A stretch of DNA of 64,000 nt, from assembly GCA_937872175.1 (NCBI GenBank), contig CALMPI010000023.1, positions 1 through 64,000 on the forward strand. The letters run 5' to 3'. The first letter of the stretch is position 1. The number at the start of each line of letters is the position of its first letter. The notes under the pieces are model-generated. The model searched no databases. It saw only the letters and a program-made list of their open reading frames with translations, and was not told where the DNA came from. Positions 53,857 through 63,856 of the stretch are shown here, piece by piece. The stretch comes from an uncultured Flavobacteriales bacterium. Its GTDB lineage: Bacteria > Bacteroidota > Bacteroidia > Flavobacteriales_F > PHOS-HE28. The translations under genes and the position numbers were made by a program.

Positions 53857-54581
53857 AACGCATGCTCCTCCCGCTGATGGTGCTTCTGGCCGCGTGCGAG
53901 GCGGAGCAATGGGACGATTGCATCACCAGTTCCGGTCCCGAGCGCGTGGAGGAACGCGCGGTCGGTGCCTTCCAACGGGTGGTGCTGGAGGACCGGGTGG
54001 ACCTGGTACTGGAGGATCGCGCGGCGGGCACGGTGGCCGTGGCGGCGGGAGGGAACCTGATGGATCAGATCGTGACCGAGGCGGAGGGAGGTATGTTGAC
54101 CGTGAGGAACGAGAACCGGTGCAACTGGGTGCGCAGCTTCAAGCCGCGGATCACCGTGCATGTGCCGTTGCAGGCGGTGGTGGAATTGGAGCTGCGCGGG
54201 ACCGGTGACGTGCATGCCGCGGACACCGTGCGGCACCAGGTGTTCCGCATCGAGCAACGCAATGCCCAGGGCACAGTGGAACTACCGCTCGCGGTGGATA
54301 CGTGCTACGTGGGCCTGCACACGGGCGCGGGCGATGTGCGGTTGGCGGGCCGCTGCGGCGTGGCCTATCTGTACAGCGGCTTCATGGGCCCCATCGATGC
54401 GGGCGAGTTGGCGGCGCAGGAGGTGAACGTGAACAACAGCGGCGTGGCCGACATCATCTGCCGTGCGCAGCAGCGCCTGAACGCGCAGCTCTTCGATGTG
54501 GGGGACGTACGCTACTACGGGGATCCCGTGGTGCAGGCCACGGTGAGCGGCAGCGGACAGGTGGTACGGCTGGGGCCGTAG
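53853..54581 (+). CDS. GIN-domain (DUF2807) lipoprotein
   Basis: 242 residues from the ATG at 53853, overlapping the previous stop by four bases. Lipobox LLAAC. The body is a DUF2807 right-handed beta-helix: FQRVVLEDRVDLVLED, ITVHVPLQAVVELELRGTGDVH in parts, NAQGTVELPL and VNNSGVADIICRAQ strands, ending VSGSGQVVRLGP. Known: these putative auto-transporter-like adhesin domains are abundant in Bacteroidota outer membranes, function open. It is the last gene before the acs 3' remnant. Confidence 0.85.
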   Translation: MKRMLLPLMVLLAACEAEQWDDCITSSGPERVEERAVGAFQRVVLEDRVDLVLEDRAAGTVAVAAGGNLMDQIVTEAEGGMLTVRNENRCNWVRSFKPRITVHVPLQAVVELELRGTGDVHAADTVRHQVFRIEQRNAQGTVELPLAVDTCYVGLHTGAGDVRLAGRCGVAYLYSGFMGPIDAGELAAQEVNVNNSGVADIICRAQQRLNAQLFDVGDVRYYGDPVVQATVSGSGQVVRLGP

Positions 54582-54585
54582 CGGC

Positions 54586-54739
54586 TCACACCCTTCCCCC
54601 CTTGATCTCCTCCACCACCGCCGGATCCAATAGGGTGGAGGTGTCCCCCAGGCTCCCCAACTCATTCTCCGCCACTTTCCGCAGGATGCGCCGCATGATC
54701 TTGCCGCTGCGTGTCTTCGGCAGGCCGCTCACGAACTGG
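54586..54739 (-). pseudogene. Displaced 3' end of acs (second copy)
   Basis: These 154 bp align without gaps to the last 154 bp of acs (56640-56793), stop codon included. There are eight differences (54589, 54592, 54631, 54703, 54706, 54709, 54712, 54723). Seven are at third codon positions and the eighth is a CTG/TTG Leu exchange, so the 50-codon translation ([12 protein letters not shown]... to the stop) is unchanged. It has no upstream acs part. Similarity ends abruptly on both sides. Together with the intact acs it flanks about 1.9 kb of foreign-looking sequence. Confidence 0.92.
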
Positions 54740-54776
54740 CCATGCCAACTATCTTGTGCAACCACCGATCGCCAAT

Positions 54777-55592
54777 ATGCCCGTCAACAACACGATCCAG
54801 GTCTTCGATGCGACGCAAGTACGCACCGCATGGGATGCCGACCAGGAGAAGTGGTTCTTCTCCATCATCGACGTGATCGCCGCGCTGACAGGAAGCCCAC
54901 GGCCGCGCAAGTACTGGAACGCCCTGAAGACCAAGCTGAAGGAGGAGGGAAGTGAACTGTCCCATAACATGGGACAGTTGAAAATGCCCGCTGAGGACGG
55001 CAAGATGCGCGTGACCGATGTTGCCGACACCGAGCAACTCTTCCGCCTCATCCAGTCCATCCCTTCGCCCAAGGCCGAGCCCTTCAAGCAGTGGTTGGCG
55101 CAGGTGGGCAGGGAGCGCTTGGACGAGATGCAGGATCCCGAACTCACCATCGACCGGGCGCTGGAGCAGTACCTGCGTTTGGGCTACTCGAAGAACTGGA
55201 TCAACCAGCGGCTCAAGAGCATCGAGGTCCGCAAGGAACTGACGGATGAATGGAAGCGCCGGGGCCTGAAGGAAGGCGTGCAGTTCGCAACCCTCACGGA
55301 CATCATCACCAAGGCATGGTCGGGGAATAGCACCAAGGAGTACAAGGTGCTGAAGGGCTTGAAGAAGGAGAACCTCCGCGACAACATGACCAACACGGAG
55401 CTGATCCTGAACATGCTTGCCGAGGCATCCACCAAGGACATCTCACAAGCCACGGACCCCGAGACCTTCGAGGACAGCAAGGAAGTGGCGCGGCAGGGTG
55501 GGAATGTGGCCAAAGTGGCGCGGCTGGAGTTGGAGGCCCGCACAGGAAAGAAGGTAGTTAGCCGGCTGAATGCGAGGAAGGCGCTGAAGTAG
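54777..55592 (+). CDS. Bro-N / DinD-like protein
   Basis: 271 residues from the ATG at 54777. The N-terminal 110 residues resemble the BRO/antirepressor N-domain: [26 protein letters not shown] and [20 protein letters not shown] in parts, where the tryptophan and the VIAALT helix are typical. The C-terminal half ([19 protein letters not shown], the [27 protein letters not shown] region in parts, and [16 protein letters not shown]) resembles DinD, the DNA-damage-inducible protein D. Known: such genes are carried on phages and islands; biochemical role unclear. It starts 37 bp after the acs remnant, inside the island. Confidence 0.8.
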   Translation: MPVNNTIQVFDATQVRTAWDADQEKWFFSIIDVIAALTGSPRPRKYWNALKTKLKEEGSELSHNMGQLKMPAEDGKMRVTDVADTEQLFRLIQSIPSPKAEPFKQWLAQVGRERLDEMQDPELTIDRALEQYLRLGYSKNWINQRLKSIEVRKELTDEWKRRGLKEGVQFATLTDIITKAWSGNSTKEYKVLKGLKKENLRDNMTNTELILNMLAEASTKDISQATDPETFEDSKEVARQGGNVAKVARLELEARTGKKVVSRLNARKALK

Positions 55593-55604
55593 GGTAAGGA
55601 ATAG

Positions 55605-55712
55605 GTCTACGGGACCACTATTCGCCCTGCCGCCCACTGGCACATCCCCCTCATCACGCAGGACAAGCACTTCAGGAAGCTGAAGGGGGAGGTGGAGTTG
55701 AGGGAGGTGTGA
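55605..55712 (+). pseudogene. Remnant of a PIN-domain (VapC-like) toxin gene
   Basis: A 36-codon frame without any start codon, closed upstream by a TAG, encodes IPLITQDKHFRKL near its end. The pattern (P-L-(I/V)-T-x-D-x-x-F) is the C-terminal active-site strand of PIN-domain ribonuclease toxins. The 80-90 upstream residues of such a toxin are missing. It lies just after the Bro-N/DinD-like gene in the island. Confidence 0.55.
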
Positions 55713-55760
55713 GGGCAGGAAGGCGGAAGACTCGTGAAGGCCAACGACCGGATCGACCCA

Positions 55761-56552
55761 TCAGTCGACGCTATTCATCCAAGCCTGTAGATCTATCAGG
55801 AACTTCTCGCGTTGTGCGAAGTCCGGGTACGTTACGCAATCAAATGCACCATCCAACAGGTTCTCCTGGGTCCCCAAAACGCGAATAGGCCGGGAGTGCA
55901 GTATCGCGATCAACCTGTCTTTTTCAAAGGCCAATCCAATACGAAAACTCGGTGAAGGGTCCTCGAACGAATTCTCATAGTTTGAGAAGAGCCGATATCC
56001 CAAAAAGTCGGAATCATCTTGCAAAGCGAACCGGTCGATGAACGGCTGCCAACTCTTAAGCATTCGAGCTCCATTAGAATGTTGAATGTGCTTCTCCAGC
56101 TCAGGCTCAATGATCGACTCCGGATCAATATTGTCCTTGTGTGTGTAGCCATATAGAAAGACCCAGGCCTTCTTGCCGCCGTGCGATGTTGAGGCGCTCA
56201 TGGTTCTGACAATTTCACCGATGACTTCTCCATCGACAAGGATCTTGCGGCCAGCATTGATACTGTCCATCCCGAACTCGCTTGTGTCGATGTCGGCATA
56301 GATACCTACACGATACCAATCGTTCTCAAGAGTCAAATTATCTACCAGCGCCTGATCGAATAAAGTGAAAATGTGTTTACCTTTCACAGTATCCCGCACG
56401 TTGGCAGGACCATCTATTCGTTCACCCACAACAGGAGACGCCAACGCGCTGGAGGACTGAACGGTTACGATCGCCTCTGATCGAGGTGCATCATGGCAGG
56501 CCGTTAGTATCGATAGCGTGATAAGGAATAGGAAGGTCGTTATCGTGTTCAA
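55761..56552 (-). CDS. AT-rich lipoprotein with SH3-like domain, unknown function
   Basis: 263 residues; lipobox LSILTAC. Residues about 43-85 (VGERIDGPANVRDT...GKHIFTL...WYRVGIYADI) follow the bacterial SH3b pattern of G-x-x-NVR, a turn and WY-x-V. The remaining 170 residues contain HGGKKAWVFLYGYTHKDNID and many aromatics and are not recognised. Base composition (visibly lower GC, many AAA/AAT/TTC codons) differs from all neighbours and points to transfer. It is the only complete gene on the minus strand of the island. Confidence 0.75.
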   Translation of the reverse strand: MNTITTFLFLITLSILTACHDAPRSEAIVTVQSSSALASPVVGERIDGPANVRDTVKGKHIFTLFDQALVDNLTLENDWYRVGIYADIDTSEFGMDSINAGRKILVDGEVIGEIVRTMSASTSHGGKKAWVFLYGYTHKDNIDPESIIEPELEKHIQHSNGARMLKSWQPFIDRFALQDDSDFLGYRLFSNYENSFEDPSPSFRIGLAFEKDRLIAILHSRPIRVLGTQENLLDGAFDCVTYPDFAQREKFLIDLQAWMNSVD

Positions 56553-56621
56553 GTTGGAGCGGCTTATCGACCGAAGGTATTGATCGACGCGTATGCGGAC
56601 AAAGGCTGTATGGGGCTCGCA

Positions 56622-56639
56622 TGACAGGCAAGATGCCTG

Positions 56640-56642
<3 letters not shown>
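56622..56642. repeat. Perfect inverted repeat at the end of acs
   Basis: tgacaggca (56622-56630) and tgcctgtca (56634-56642) form a 9-bp perfect stem with a 3-nt loop. The minus-strand stop codon TGA of acs is the first three bases of the palindrome. There is no T-run. It marks the border between acs and the island; the displaced acs end lacks it. Confidence 0.7.
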
Positions 56643-58553
<1,911 letters not shown>

Positions 58554-58557
58554 GCAG

Positions 58558-58565
58558 GAAAAGTA
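58558..58565 (-). promoter_or_regulatory. -7-like box TACTTTTC of acs
   Basis: Seven of eight bases match TAnnTTTG on the minus strand, with four bases between it and the acs ATG, predicting a leaderless mRNA. Confidence 0.4.
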
Positions 58566-58689
58566 GCATGCGGTCGGGGAATGAGGGACCGGCGTGCAGA
58601 ACGCAGGAGGCCATCGTGGAGCAGCCCTTGCGATCGTGTTGGACGGGACCGGAACAAAGGCGCTGTGACAGGCCGGTCGGGAGCGGCTG

Positions 58690-60537
58690 CTAGTCCCGCA
58701 CCCAGGTCACGGTGGGTGAGCGTTCCCCGGAGGGCAGCTGGACGACCGCACCGTAGACCCCACGGGCCAGGTGTGAGATATCCAACGATGAGCGTGGGCC
58801 TTCAGGACGCGTGCGCCAGACCTCACGGCCGGTCGCATCCATCATCACGAGGATCGAGCCCGGTTCGATCGGGGCCCAGAGCAGGTCCACGCGTCCTGAC
58901 CCCGGGTTCGGCATCAGCACCGGAGCGCTGTGGCTGTGCTGGAAATGCACGACCCGCACAGGTGAATACGCGTGATGACCGTCCAGGTCCACCTGGCGCA
59001 ATCGGTAGTAATTGAGCCCTGCGTGCGGCTTGGGGTCGAAGTGGGTGTAGTACCGGGGGGCCGTGCTGTTCCCGGCGCCAGGCACCGTGCCGATGTGCTC
59101 GAACTGCGCGCCATCGAAGGAACGCTCGACCTCGAACCGGTCGTTGTCGACCTCCGTCGCAGTGGACCAGTCCACGTTCACGCCACCGGGTACGGCATAG
59201 GCCTGCAGGCTGAGCAGATCGATCGGAAGCACGGTGCAGTCGAGGGAGGCACCGTTCTGCAGGTTCCAGTCCATGGTGAAACCGATGCTGCTCTGGCTCC
59301 AGTTGCTGATGTACATCAGGTAGACCTGTCCAACGGTCACCTGTATGCCGGGAACCCACCCGCAGTACTGTGGCGGCAAGAGCGGACAGGCGTTCATGGT
59401 GGCGGGGAGGCCATAGGTGACCGCGGTGCTGGCGAACTGGGGCGGCGAATAGGTGGCGTGGCCCATGCCGGTGGCATAGCTACCGGTGCTGTTGAACGTC
59501 GCGGGACCGCTGGAGGCGGCGCAGCGGATCGGCGGACCGGGTGGCGGGCAGATGCTGGACGGCGTGGATCCGGGCGGGTAGGGCCCCCAGATCGCCCAGT
59601 CGTAGTCATCCGGGCCAAGGGGTGCGATGGTGAGCCCCAGATCACCGGAGGAGCTTGGAGAGAACACGTACCAGGTGCCTTGGTACTCGACGATGTCCAG
59701 GCATCCGGAGTTCGCGGCGGTGATGTCGACGATGTTCCCGGTGTTGTTCGTGTTGTTGCTGAAGGCGACGTTGCTGCAGATGGTGACCGCGCCGAGGCAG
59801 TCCTCGGGCGCCGGAGGGGGCGGGATGCAGGTGACCGCGCCGGCATAGACGATGCCTGCGGCCGGCGGTGACCCGGAGTTGAAGATCGTGCCACCGCCCA
59901 GCGAGACGATGTAGGAGTTGTCCGTCTGCCACGCGCCTGAGGCGTTGTAGGCGATGATGACCGCATCGCCGATGTTGACCCCGAGCTGCACCGTCACCGA
60001 AGGCACACCGGCAGGTACCGTGTAATTCGTGGCCACGCCGTTGATGGTGATGGTGACGAACGAGGTGCCCCAGCCATCGCTGAAGCTGTCGAACAGGGTG
60101 AGCGTGTAGACGCAATCACCCGCCGGGGGGGCTGCGCAGGCGATGACCAGGGGTGCGCAGACCGCATTGGTCGCGCAGATGTACTGGTCCACCAGCACGC
60201 GCAGCTGACCGGTGAAGTTCGCCGTCCAGGTCACGGAGGATTGCAGCCCGGTACCGCACGCATCGTCGTTGTACCCGAGCGATCCGCCGCCGGTGTTGTT
60301 GTACAGCGTGATCTGCGTATCGAAGGTGGCGGCGCAGGTACTGAAGGTGTAGGTGTTGCCGCTCACCACGTTCACCAAGGCGTACTGCCCGCCTTGAACG
60401 CAGGGAACGGTGGTGCTGCCGGGACAGGGAGGCGTGACGGCGACGCCCGACAGCGCATTGTCGTTGGGGCACTGGGCCACCGCGCAGGTCGAAAGGCCTG
60501 CGGCCAGAACGATGATCGGTGATCGGCAGGTGCGCAT
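58690..60537 (-). CDS. T9SS cargo protein of the cassette family, stand-alone copy
   Basis: 615 residues from the ATG at 60537 (a TTG lies nine bases upstream). Signal peptide ends CAVAQ. The first module (CPNDNALSGV, TPPCPGSTTVPC, YNNTGGGSLGYNDD) is the same as in the cassette B cargo. A different jelly-roll module follows (YTLTLFDSFSDGWGTSFVTI in parts). Then come the shared CSNVAFSNNTNNTGN, GTWYVFSPSSSG, DYDWAIWGP block, NGASLDCTVLPIDLLSL, a fibronectin-III-like part and a T9SS type A domain (LMPNPGSGRVDLLW). No small secreted partner gene precedes it. A -7-like box TACCTTGC lies at 60548-60555. Confidence 0.85.
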   Translation of the reverse strand: MRTCRSPIIVLAAGLSTCAVAQCPNDNALSGVAVTPPCPGSTTVPCVQGGQYALVNVVSGNTYTFSTCAATFDTQITLYNNTGGGSLGYNDDACGTGLQSSVTWTANFTGQLRVLVDQYICATNAVCAPLVIACAAPPAGDCVYTLTLFDSFSDGWGTSFVTITINGVATNYTVPAGVPSVTVQLGVNIGDAVIIAYNASGAWQTDNSYIVSLGGGTIFNSGSPPAAGIVYAGAVTCIPPPPAPEDCLGAVTICSNVAFSNNTNNTGNIVDITAANSGCLDIVEYQGTWYVFSPSSSGDLGLTIAPLGPDDYDWAIWGPYPPGSTPSSICPPPGPPIRCAASSGPATFNSTGSYATGMGHATYSPPQFASTAVTYGLPATMNACPLLPPQYCGWVPGIQVTVGQVYLMYISNWSQSSIGFTMDWNLQNGASLDCTVLPIDLLSLQAYAVPGGVNVDWSTATEVDNDRFEVERSFDGAQFEHIGTVPGAGNSTAPRYYTHFDPKPHAGLNYYRLRQVDLDGHHAYSPVRVVHFQHSHSAPVLMPNPGSGRVDLLWAPIEPGSILVMMDATGREVWRTRPEGPRSSLDISHLARGVYGAVVQLPSGERSPTVTWVRD

Positions 60538-60637
60538 CGGAGCCAAGGCAAGGTAGGCACTTCCGCTGGTGGCCGGAGCCCGGTCGTTCGGGGACAGGGC
60601 TCCGGACGCCGGGCTCCTCCGATCGCGCCGGGGCCGA

Positions 60638-62224
60638 TCAGGTCCTGTCGCCCGTCCTGGTGCCGCGCTTCGCCTTCGCAGGGATGCCGTTCGCGGAGTC
60701 GTTCTTCAGCAGCTTCACCTCGTAGAGATCGGTGCGGCGGTCGCGCATGATGCGCACACTGCCGTGCGCGTTGAGCTCCTTCAGCAGGTCGCGGTCCACG
60801 TCCACGATCAGCGTCATCTCCGTGTTGGGTGTGGCCTCGCTCTTGATGCCGTTGGTGGGGAAGGCGAAGTCGCTCGGGGTGAACACGGCGCTCTGGGCGA
60901 ACTGGATGTCCATGTTCTCCACCTTGGGGAGGTTGCCCACGCTGCCGGCGATGGCCACGTAGCACTCGTTCTCGATGGCGCGGGCCTGTGCGCAGCGTCG
61001 CACACGCATGTAGCCGTTCTGTGTATCGGTGAGGAAGGGCACGAAGAGGATCTGCATGCCCTGCAGGGCCAGCAGGCGCGAGAGCTCGGGGAACTCCACA
61101 TCGTAGCAGATGAGGATGCCCACCTTGCCGCAGTCGGTGTCGAACACGCGCACCTCATCGCCACCCACCATGCCCCAGTACTGCACTTCGTTGGGGGTGA
61201 TGTGCACCTTTTCGAATTTCTCCCAGGTGCCATCGCGGCGGCACAGGTAGCCCACGTTCTTCAGGTGCTCGCCATCCTGCCAGGGCATGGACCCGGTGAT
61301 GATGTTCACGTTGTACCGGATGGCGAAGTCGATGAACTTGTCCCGCAGGGGTTCGGTGTACCGCGCCAGTCCGCGCATGGCAGCGGCCTGGTCCAGGTCG
61401 TTGTACTCCGCCAGGAGGGGGGCATTGAACAGTTCCGGGAACAGGCAGAAATCAGCCTGATAGCTGCTTATCGCATCCACGAAGAACTCCACCTGGTCGC
61501 AAAGGGCATCGAAGTTCGACATGGTCCGCATCTGCCATTGGACCAGCCCCAGTCGCACCACATCATTGGCGCGCCCCGCGATCTTCGGGCGCTGGTCGTG
61601 ATAGATGTTGTTCCATTCCAGCAGAGTGGCGTACTCGCGTGAGCTGCTATCGCCTTCGAGATAGCCCTTCATCACCTTCAGCACGTGGAAGTCGTTGCTC
61701 AGTTGGAACGACAGGGTGGGGTCGTACAGTTCCTTGAGCTTCACCTTCTCGATGTACGCACGCGGGCTCAGCTGATCCGCATACCTCGCATAGTTGGGGA
61801 TGCGCCCTCCGGCGATGATCGACCTCAGATTGAGGCGTTCACATAGTTCCTTACGCGCCTCGTAAAGCCGCCGTGCCAGCCGCATGCCGCGGTACTCGGG
61901 ATGTACGAACACATCAATGCCGTACAGCACATCGCCTTCCGGGTCGTGGGTGCTGAAGGTGTAGTTGCCCGTGATCTGCCGATAGGTGTGCCGGTCACCG
62001 TAGAGGTCATAGTCGACGATGATGGAGAGGGCCGAGGCCACCACCTTGCCGTTCACCGTGACGCAGAACTGGCCGTCGGGGAAGCGGGCGATGAGGCTGC
62101 GGATATGGTCCTCCCGCCAGATGGCACCGGCCATGTCCGGATAGGCCTGCACCATGGCCTCGCGCAGGTGCTGGAAATCCTCGAGCTTCAGGTGGCGCAG
62201 GCGGATGCGAATGTCCTTGGGCAT
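60638..62224 (-). CDS. GNAT acetyltransferase fused to carbon-nitrogen hydrolase (nitrilase)
   Basis: 528 residues from the ATG at 62224. Residues about 1-215 are a GNAT domain (VFVHPEYRGMRLARRLYEARKE, with the acetyl-CoA loop in RGMRLA). Residues about 230-500 are a nitrilase-superfamily domain with the full triad: Glu in LFPELFN, Lys in EKVHITPNE and Cys in GILICYDVEFPE. This two-domain order is a known but uncharacterised arrangement in Bacteroidota and others; substrates are unknown. An exact -7 box TACCTTTG lies four bases before the ATG. It is divergent from the SDR gene with only 22 bp between starts. Confidence 0.92.
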   Translation of the reverse strand: MPKDIRIRLRHLKLEDFQHLREAMVQAYPDMAGAIWREDHIRSLIARFPDGQFCVTVNGKVVASALSIIVDYDLYGDRHTYRQITGNYTFSTHDPEGDVLYGIDVFVHPEYRGMRLARRLYEARKELCERLNLRSIIAGGRIPNYARYADQLSPRAYIEKVKLKELYDPTLSFQLSNDFHVLKVMKGYLEGDSSSREYATLLEWNNIYHDQRPKIAGRANDVVRLGLVQWQMRTMSNFDALCDQVEFFVDAISSYQADFCLFPELFNAPLLAEYNDLDQAAAMRGLARYTEPLRDKFIDFAIRYNVNIITGSMPWQDGEHLKNVGYLCRRDGTWEKFEKVHITPNEVQYWGMVGGDEVRVFDTDCGKVGILICYDVEFPELSRLLALQGMQILFVPFLTDTQNGYMRVRRCAQARAIENECYVAIAGSVGNLPKVENMDIQFAQSAVFTPSDFAFPTNGIKSEATPNTEMTLIVDVDRDLLKELNAHGSVRIMRDRRTDLYEVKLLKNDSANGIPAKAKRGTRTGDRT

Positions 62225-62228
62225 GCCC

Positions 62229-62242
62229 CAAAGGTACCTTCG
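62229..62242. promoter_or_regulatory. Overlapping divergent -7 boxes
   Basis: Minus strand: TACCTTTG (62229-62236), four bases before the ATG at 62224. Plus strand: TACCTTCG (62235-62242), four bases before the ATG at 62247. The two share the central TA (62235-62236) in the palindrome GGTACC, so the promoters overlap and should compete. Both predict leaderless transcripts. Confidence 0.5.
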
Positions 62243-62246
62243 CACC

Positions 62247-62894
62247 ATGGGTAGGAAGGTCATCCTCACCGGCGCCACAGGCTACGTGGGCGAAGGCGTC
62301 CTGCTGGAATGCCTGGCGCATCCCGAAGTGGACCAGGTGCTCGTGGTGGGACGCCGGAGCTGCGGCCGCAGCCATGCGAAGTTGACCGAGCTGCTGGTGC
62401 CCGACTTCCTGGAGCTGGATGCGGTAAAGGACCGGTTCACCGGCTACGATGGGTGTTTCTTCTGCGCGGGCATCAGCTCGGTGGGCATGGGCGAGGCGGA
62501 CTACACACGCGCCACCTACGACACCACACTGGCATTCGCACGGGCCGTGCATGAAGGATCATCGCTCGCCACGTTCATCTATGTGTCGGGTGCTGGAACG
62601 AACCTCCACGGTCGGCAGATGTGGGCACGGGTGAAAGGCCGGACCGAGCAGGAGCTCTCCACCCTGGGCTTCCGGCAGCAGTTCAACTTCCGACCGGGCC
62701 TGATGACACTTACGCCCGGCATGCGCAACCCGAAGTGGTGGATGCGCGTCCTGGTGCCCGCGTTCGCCGTGCTGATGCCCTGGGTCACCTGCAGCATGAA
62801 GCAGGTGGGCCTGGCCATGATCCACGCCGTACAACGGGGCTACCCGAAGAACGTGCTGGAAGTGAAGGACATCAAGGCGCTGGCGAAGGCCTAG
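62247..62894 (+). CDS. NAD(P)-binding SDR/epimerase-like protein
   Basis: 215 residues from the ATG at 62247. The Rossmann N-terminus has ILTGATGYVGEGVL (GxxGxxG), with VLVVGRRS as the second strand. CFFCAGISSVGMGE is followed by IYVSGAG and a R-x-K-G-R-T-E stretch in place of the canonical YxxxK. That is usual in atypical SDRs that bind NAD(P) without a clear redox function. The C-terminal half has a hydrophobic segment (MRVLVPAFAVLMPWVTC). The stop region overlaps the convergent T9SS cargo gene by 23 bp. Confidence 0.87.
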   Translation: MGRKVILTGATGYVGEGVLLECLAHPEVDQVLVVGRRSCGRSHAKLTELLVPDFLELDAVKDRFTGYDGCFFCAGISSVGMGEADYTRATYDTTLAFARAVHEGSSLATFIYVSGAGTNLHGRQMWARVKGRTEQELSTLGFRQQFNFRPGLMTLTPGMRNPKWWMRVLVPAFAVLMPWVTCSMKQVGLAMIHAVQRGYPKNVLEVKDIKALAKA

Positions 62895-63789
62895 CCTGGT
62901 CCTTCACCCACGTCGCACCCAACACCCCACCGCGCCCATCGCGCACGGTGATGCGGTACAGCCCTGCGGGCAGCGCTTCCGTGGCGACCACCGGCCGGAG
63001 ATCGGTGGTGCGTTGTTGCAGCACCATGCGGCCGGTGGCATCGAAGAGGGTGATGGTGTGCGGGCCCTGAGGCAGATCGAGGGTGAAGTGGGAGGAGCCG
63101 GGGTTGGGGAAGGGCATCAAAAGATCCCTGTGGTATCGGTCCACATGGAGCCCGAGGTCACAGACATCGAGCCAGTCGGGAGCATGGTAACTGATCTCGT
63201 TGTCCGAATAGCAACGCACGCTCTCATAGCCTCCGTCGAACATGCACCAAGGGTCGAAGATCAGTCCACCGAGCAAGCCGATGCGTTCGTGGTAGGGCAG
63301 TAGCGGTCCGCCGATCAATGAGCCGTCCGCCTGCACTCCGTCCAAGGTGCAGGAACGAAGCGGAAAGCCATCCACCCAGTACGTGGTGGTATCAACGACC
63401 TGGTACATACCCGCCGGGTGGTCTTCGCCACAAGGCTGCGGGGCTCCCGGATACCACCGATCTCCGGGTACGGCATCGAAGCGGACCAATGTGTCCCACA
63501 CGTTGTTCTTCAGGATGAGCACCAAGTCATTCTCCACGCTGGTGTAATGGACCGCGCTTTGCGCCAGATACTCCGGTTGGCCCGAAAAGGTGCTGATGAT
63601 ATAGCCTTCGTCGTTCAAGCGCTGTGCTGTCCTTCCGACGATCACCGTATCTCCGGTGTAGGTGCGATGCAGGTATCCGCTGAACAAATAGCCGCCTGTG
63701 GAAAGGTGCCACTCAGCTCCCGGCGGACACCAGCTCTGAGCCGAGGCCAGCAAGGGCAGCAGGGCCATGGTGAGGAGTGCGGCGCGCAT
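62872..63789 (-). CDS. Secreted protein with T9SS type A sorting domain
   Basis: 305 residues. Signal peptide ends LASAQS. The central 200 residues (GYLFSGYLHRTYTGDTVIVG, WDTLVRFDAVPGDRW, GLIFDPWCMFDGGYESVRCYSD in parts) are of a Bacteroidota type seen in front of sorting domains, with no known activity. The last 80 residues are a T9SS type A domain (MPFPNPGSSHFTLDLP, GRMVLQQRTTDLRP). The final part is nearly the same as in the truncated gene at the end of the window. A -7-like box TACATTCG lies at 63796-63803. Confidence 0.85.
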   Translation of the reverse strand: MRAALLTMALLPLLASAQSWCPPGAEWHLSTGGYLFSGYLHRTYTGDTVIVGRTAQRLNDEGYIISTFSGQPEYLAQSAVHYTSVENDLVLILKNNVWDTLVRFDAVPGDRWYPGAPQPCGEDHPAGMYQVVDTTTYWVDGFPLRSCTLDGVQADGSLIGGPLLPYHERIGLLGGLIFDPWCMFDGGYESVRCYSDNEISYHAPDWLDVCDLGLHVDRYHRDLLMPFPNPGSSHFTLDLPQGPHTITLFDATGRMVLQQRTTDLRPVVATEALPAGLYRITVRDGRGGVLGATWVKDQARPSPAP

Positions 63790-63795
63790 GATGAA

Positions 63796-63803
63796 CGAAT
63801 GTA
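63796..63803 (-). promoter_or_regulatory. -7-like box TACATTCG
   Basis: Seven of eight bases match TAnnTTTG on the minus strand, six bases before the ATG at 63789. Confidence 0.3.
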
Positions 63804-63856
63804 AGGAGGAGACGGGGTGCGGTGGGGAAGTGCTGCCTGGGCAGTGCCACCAGCCA

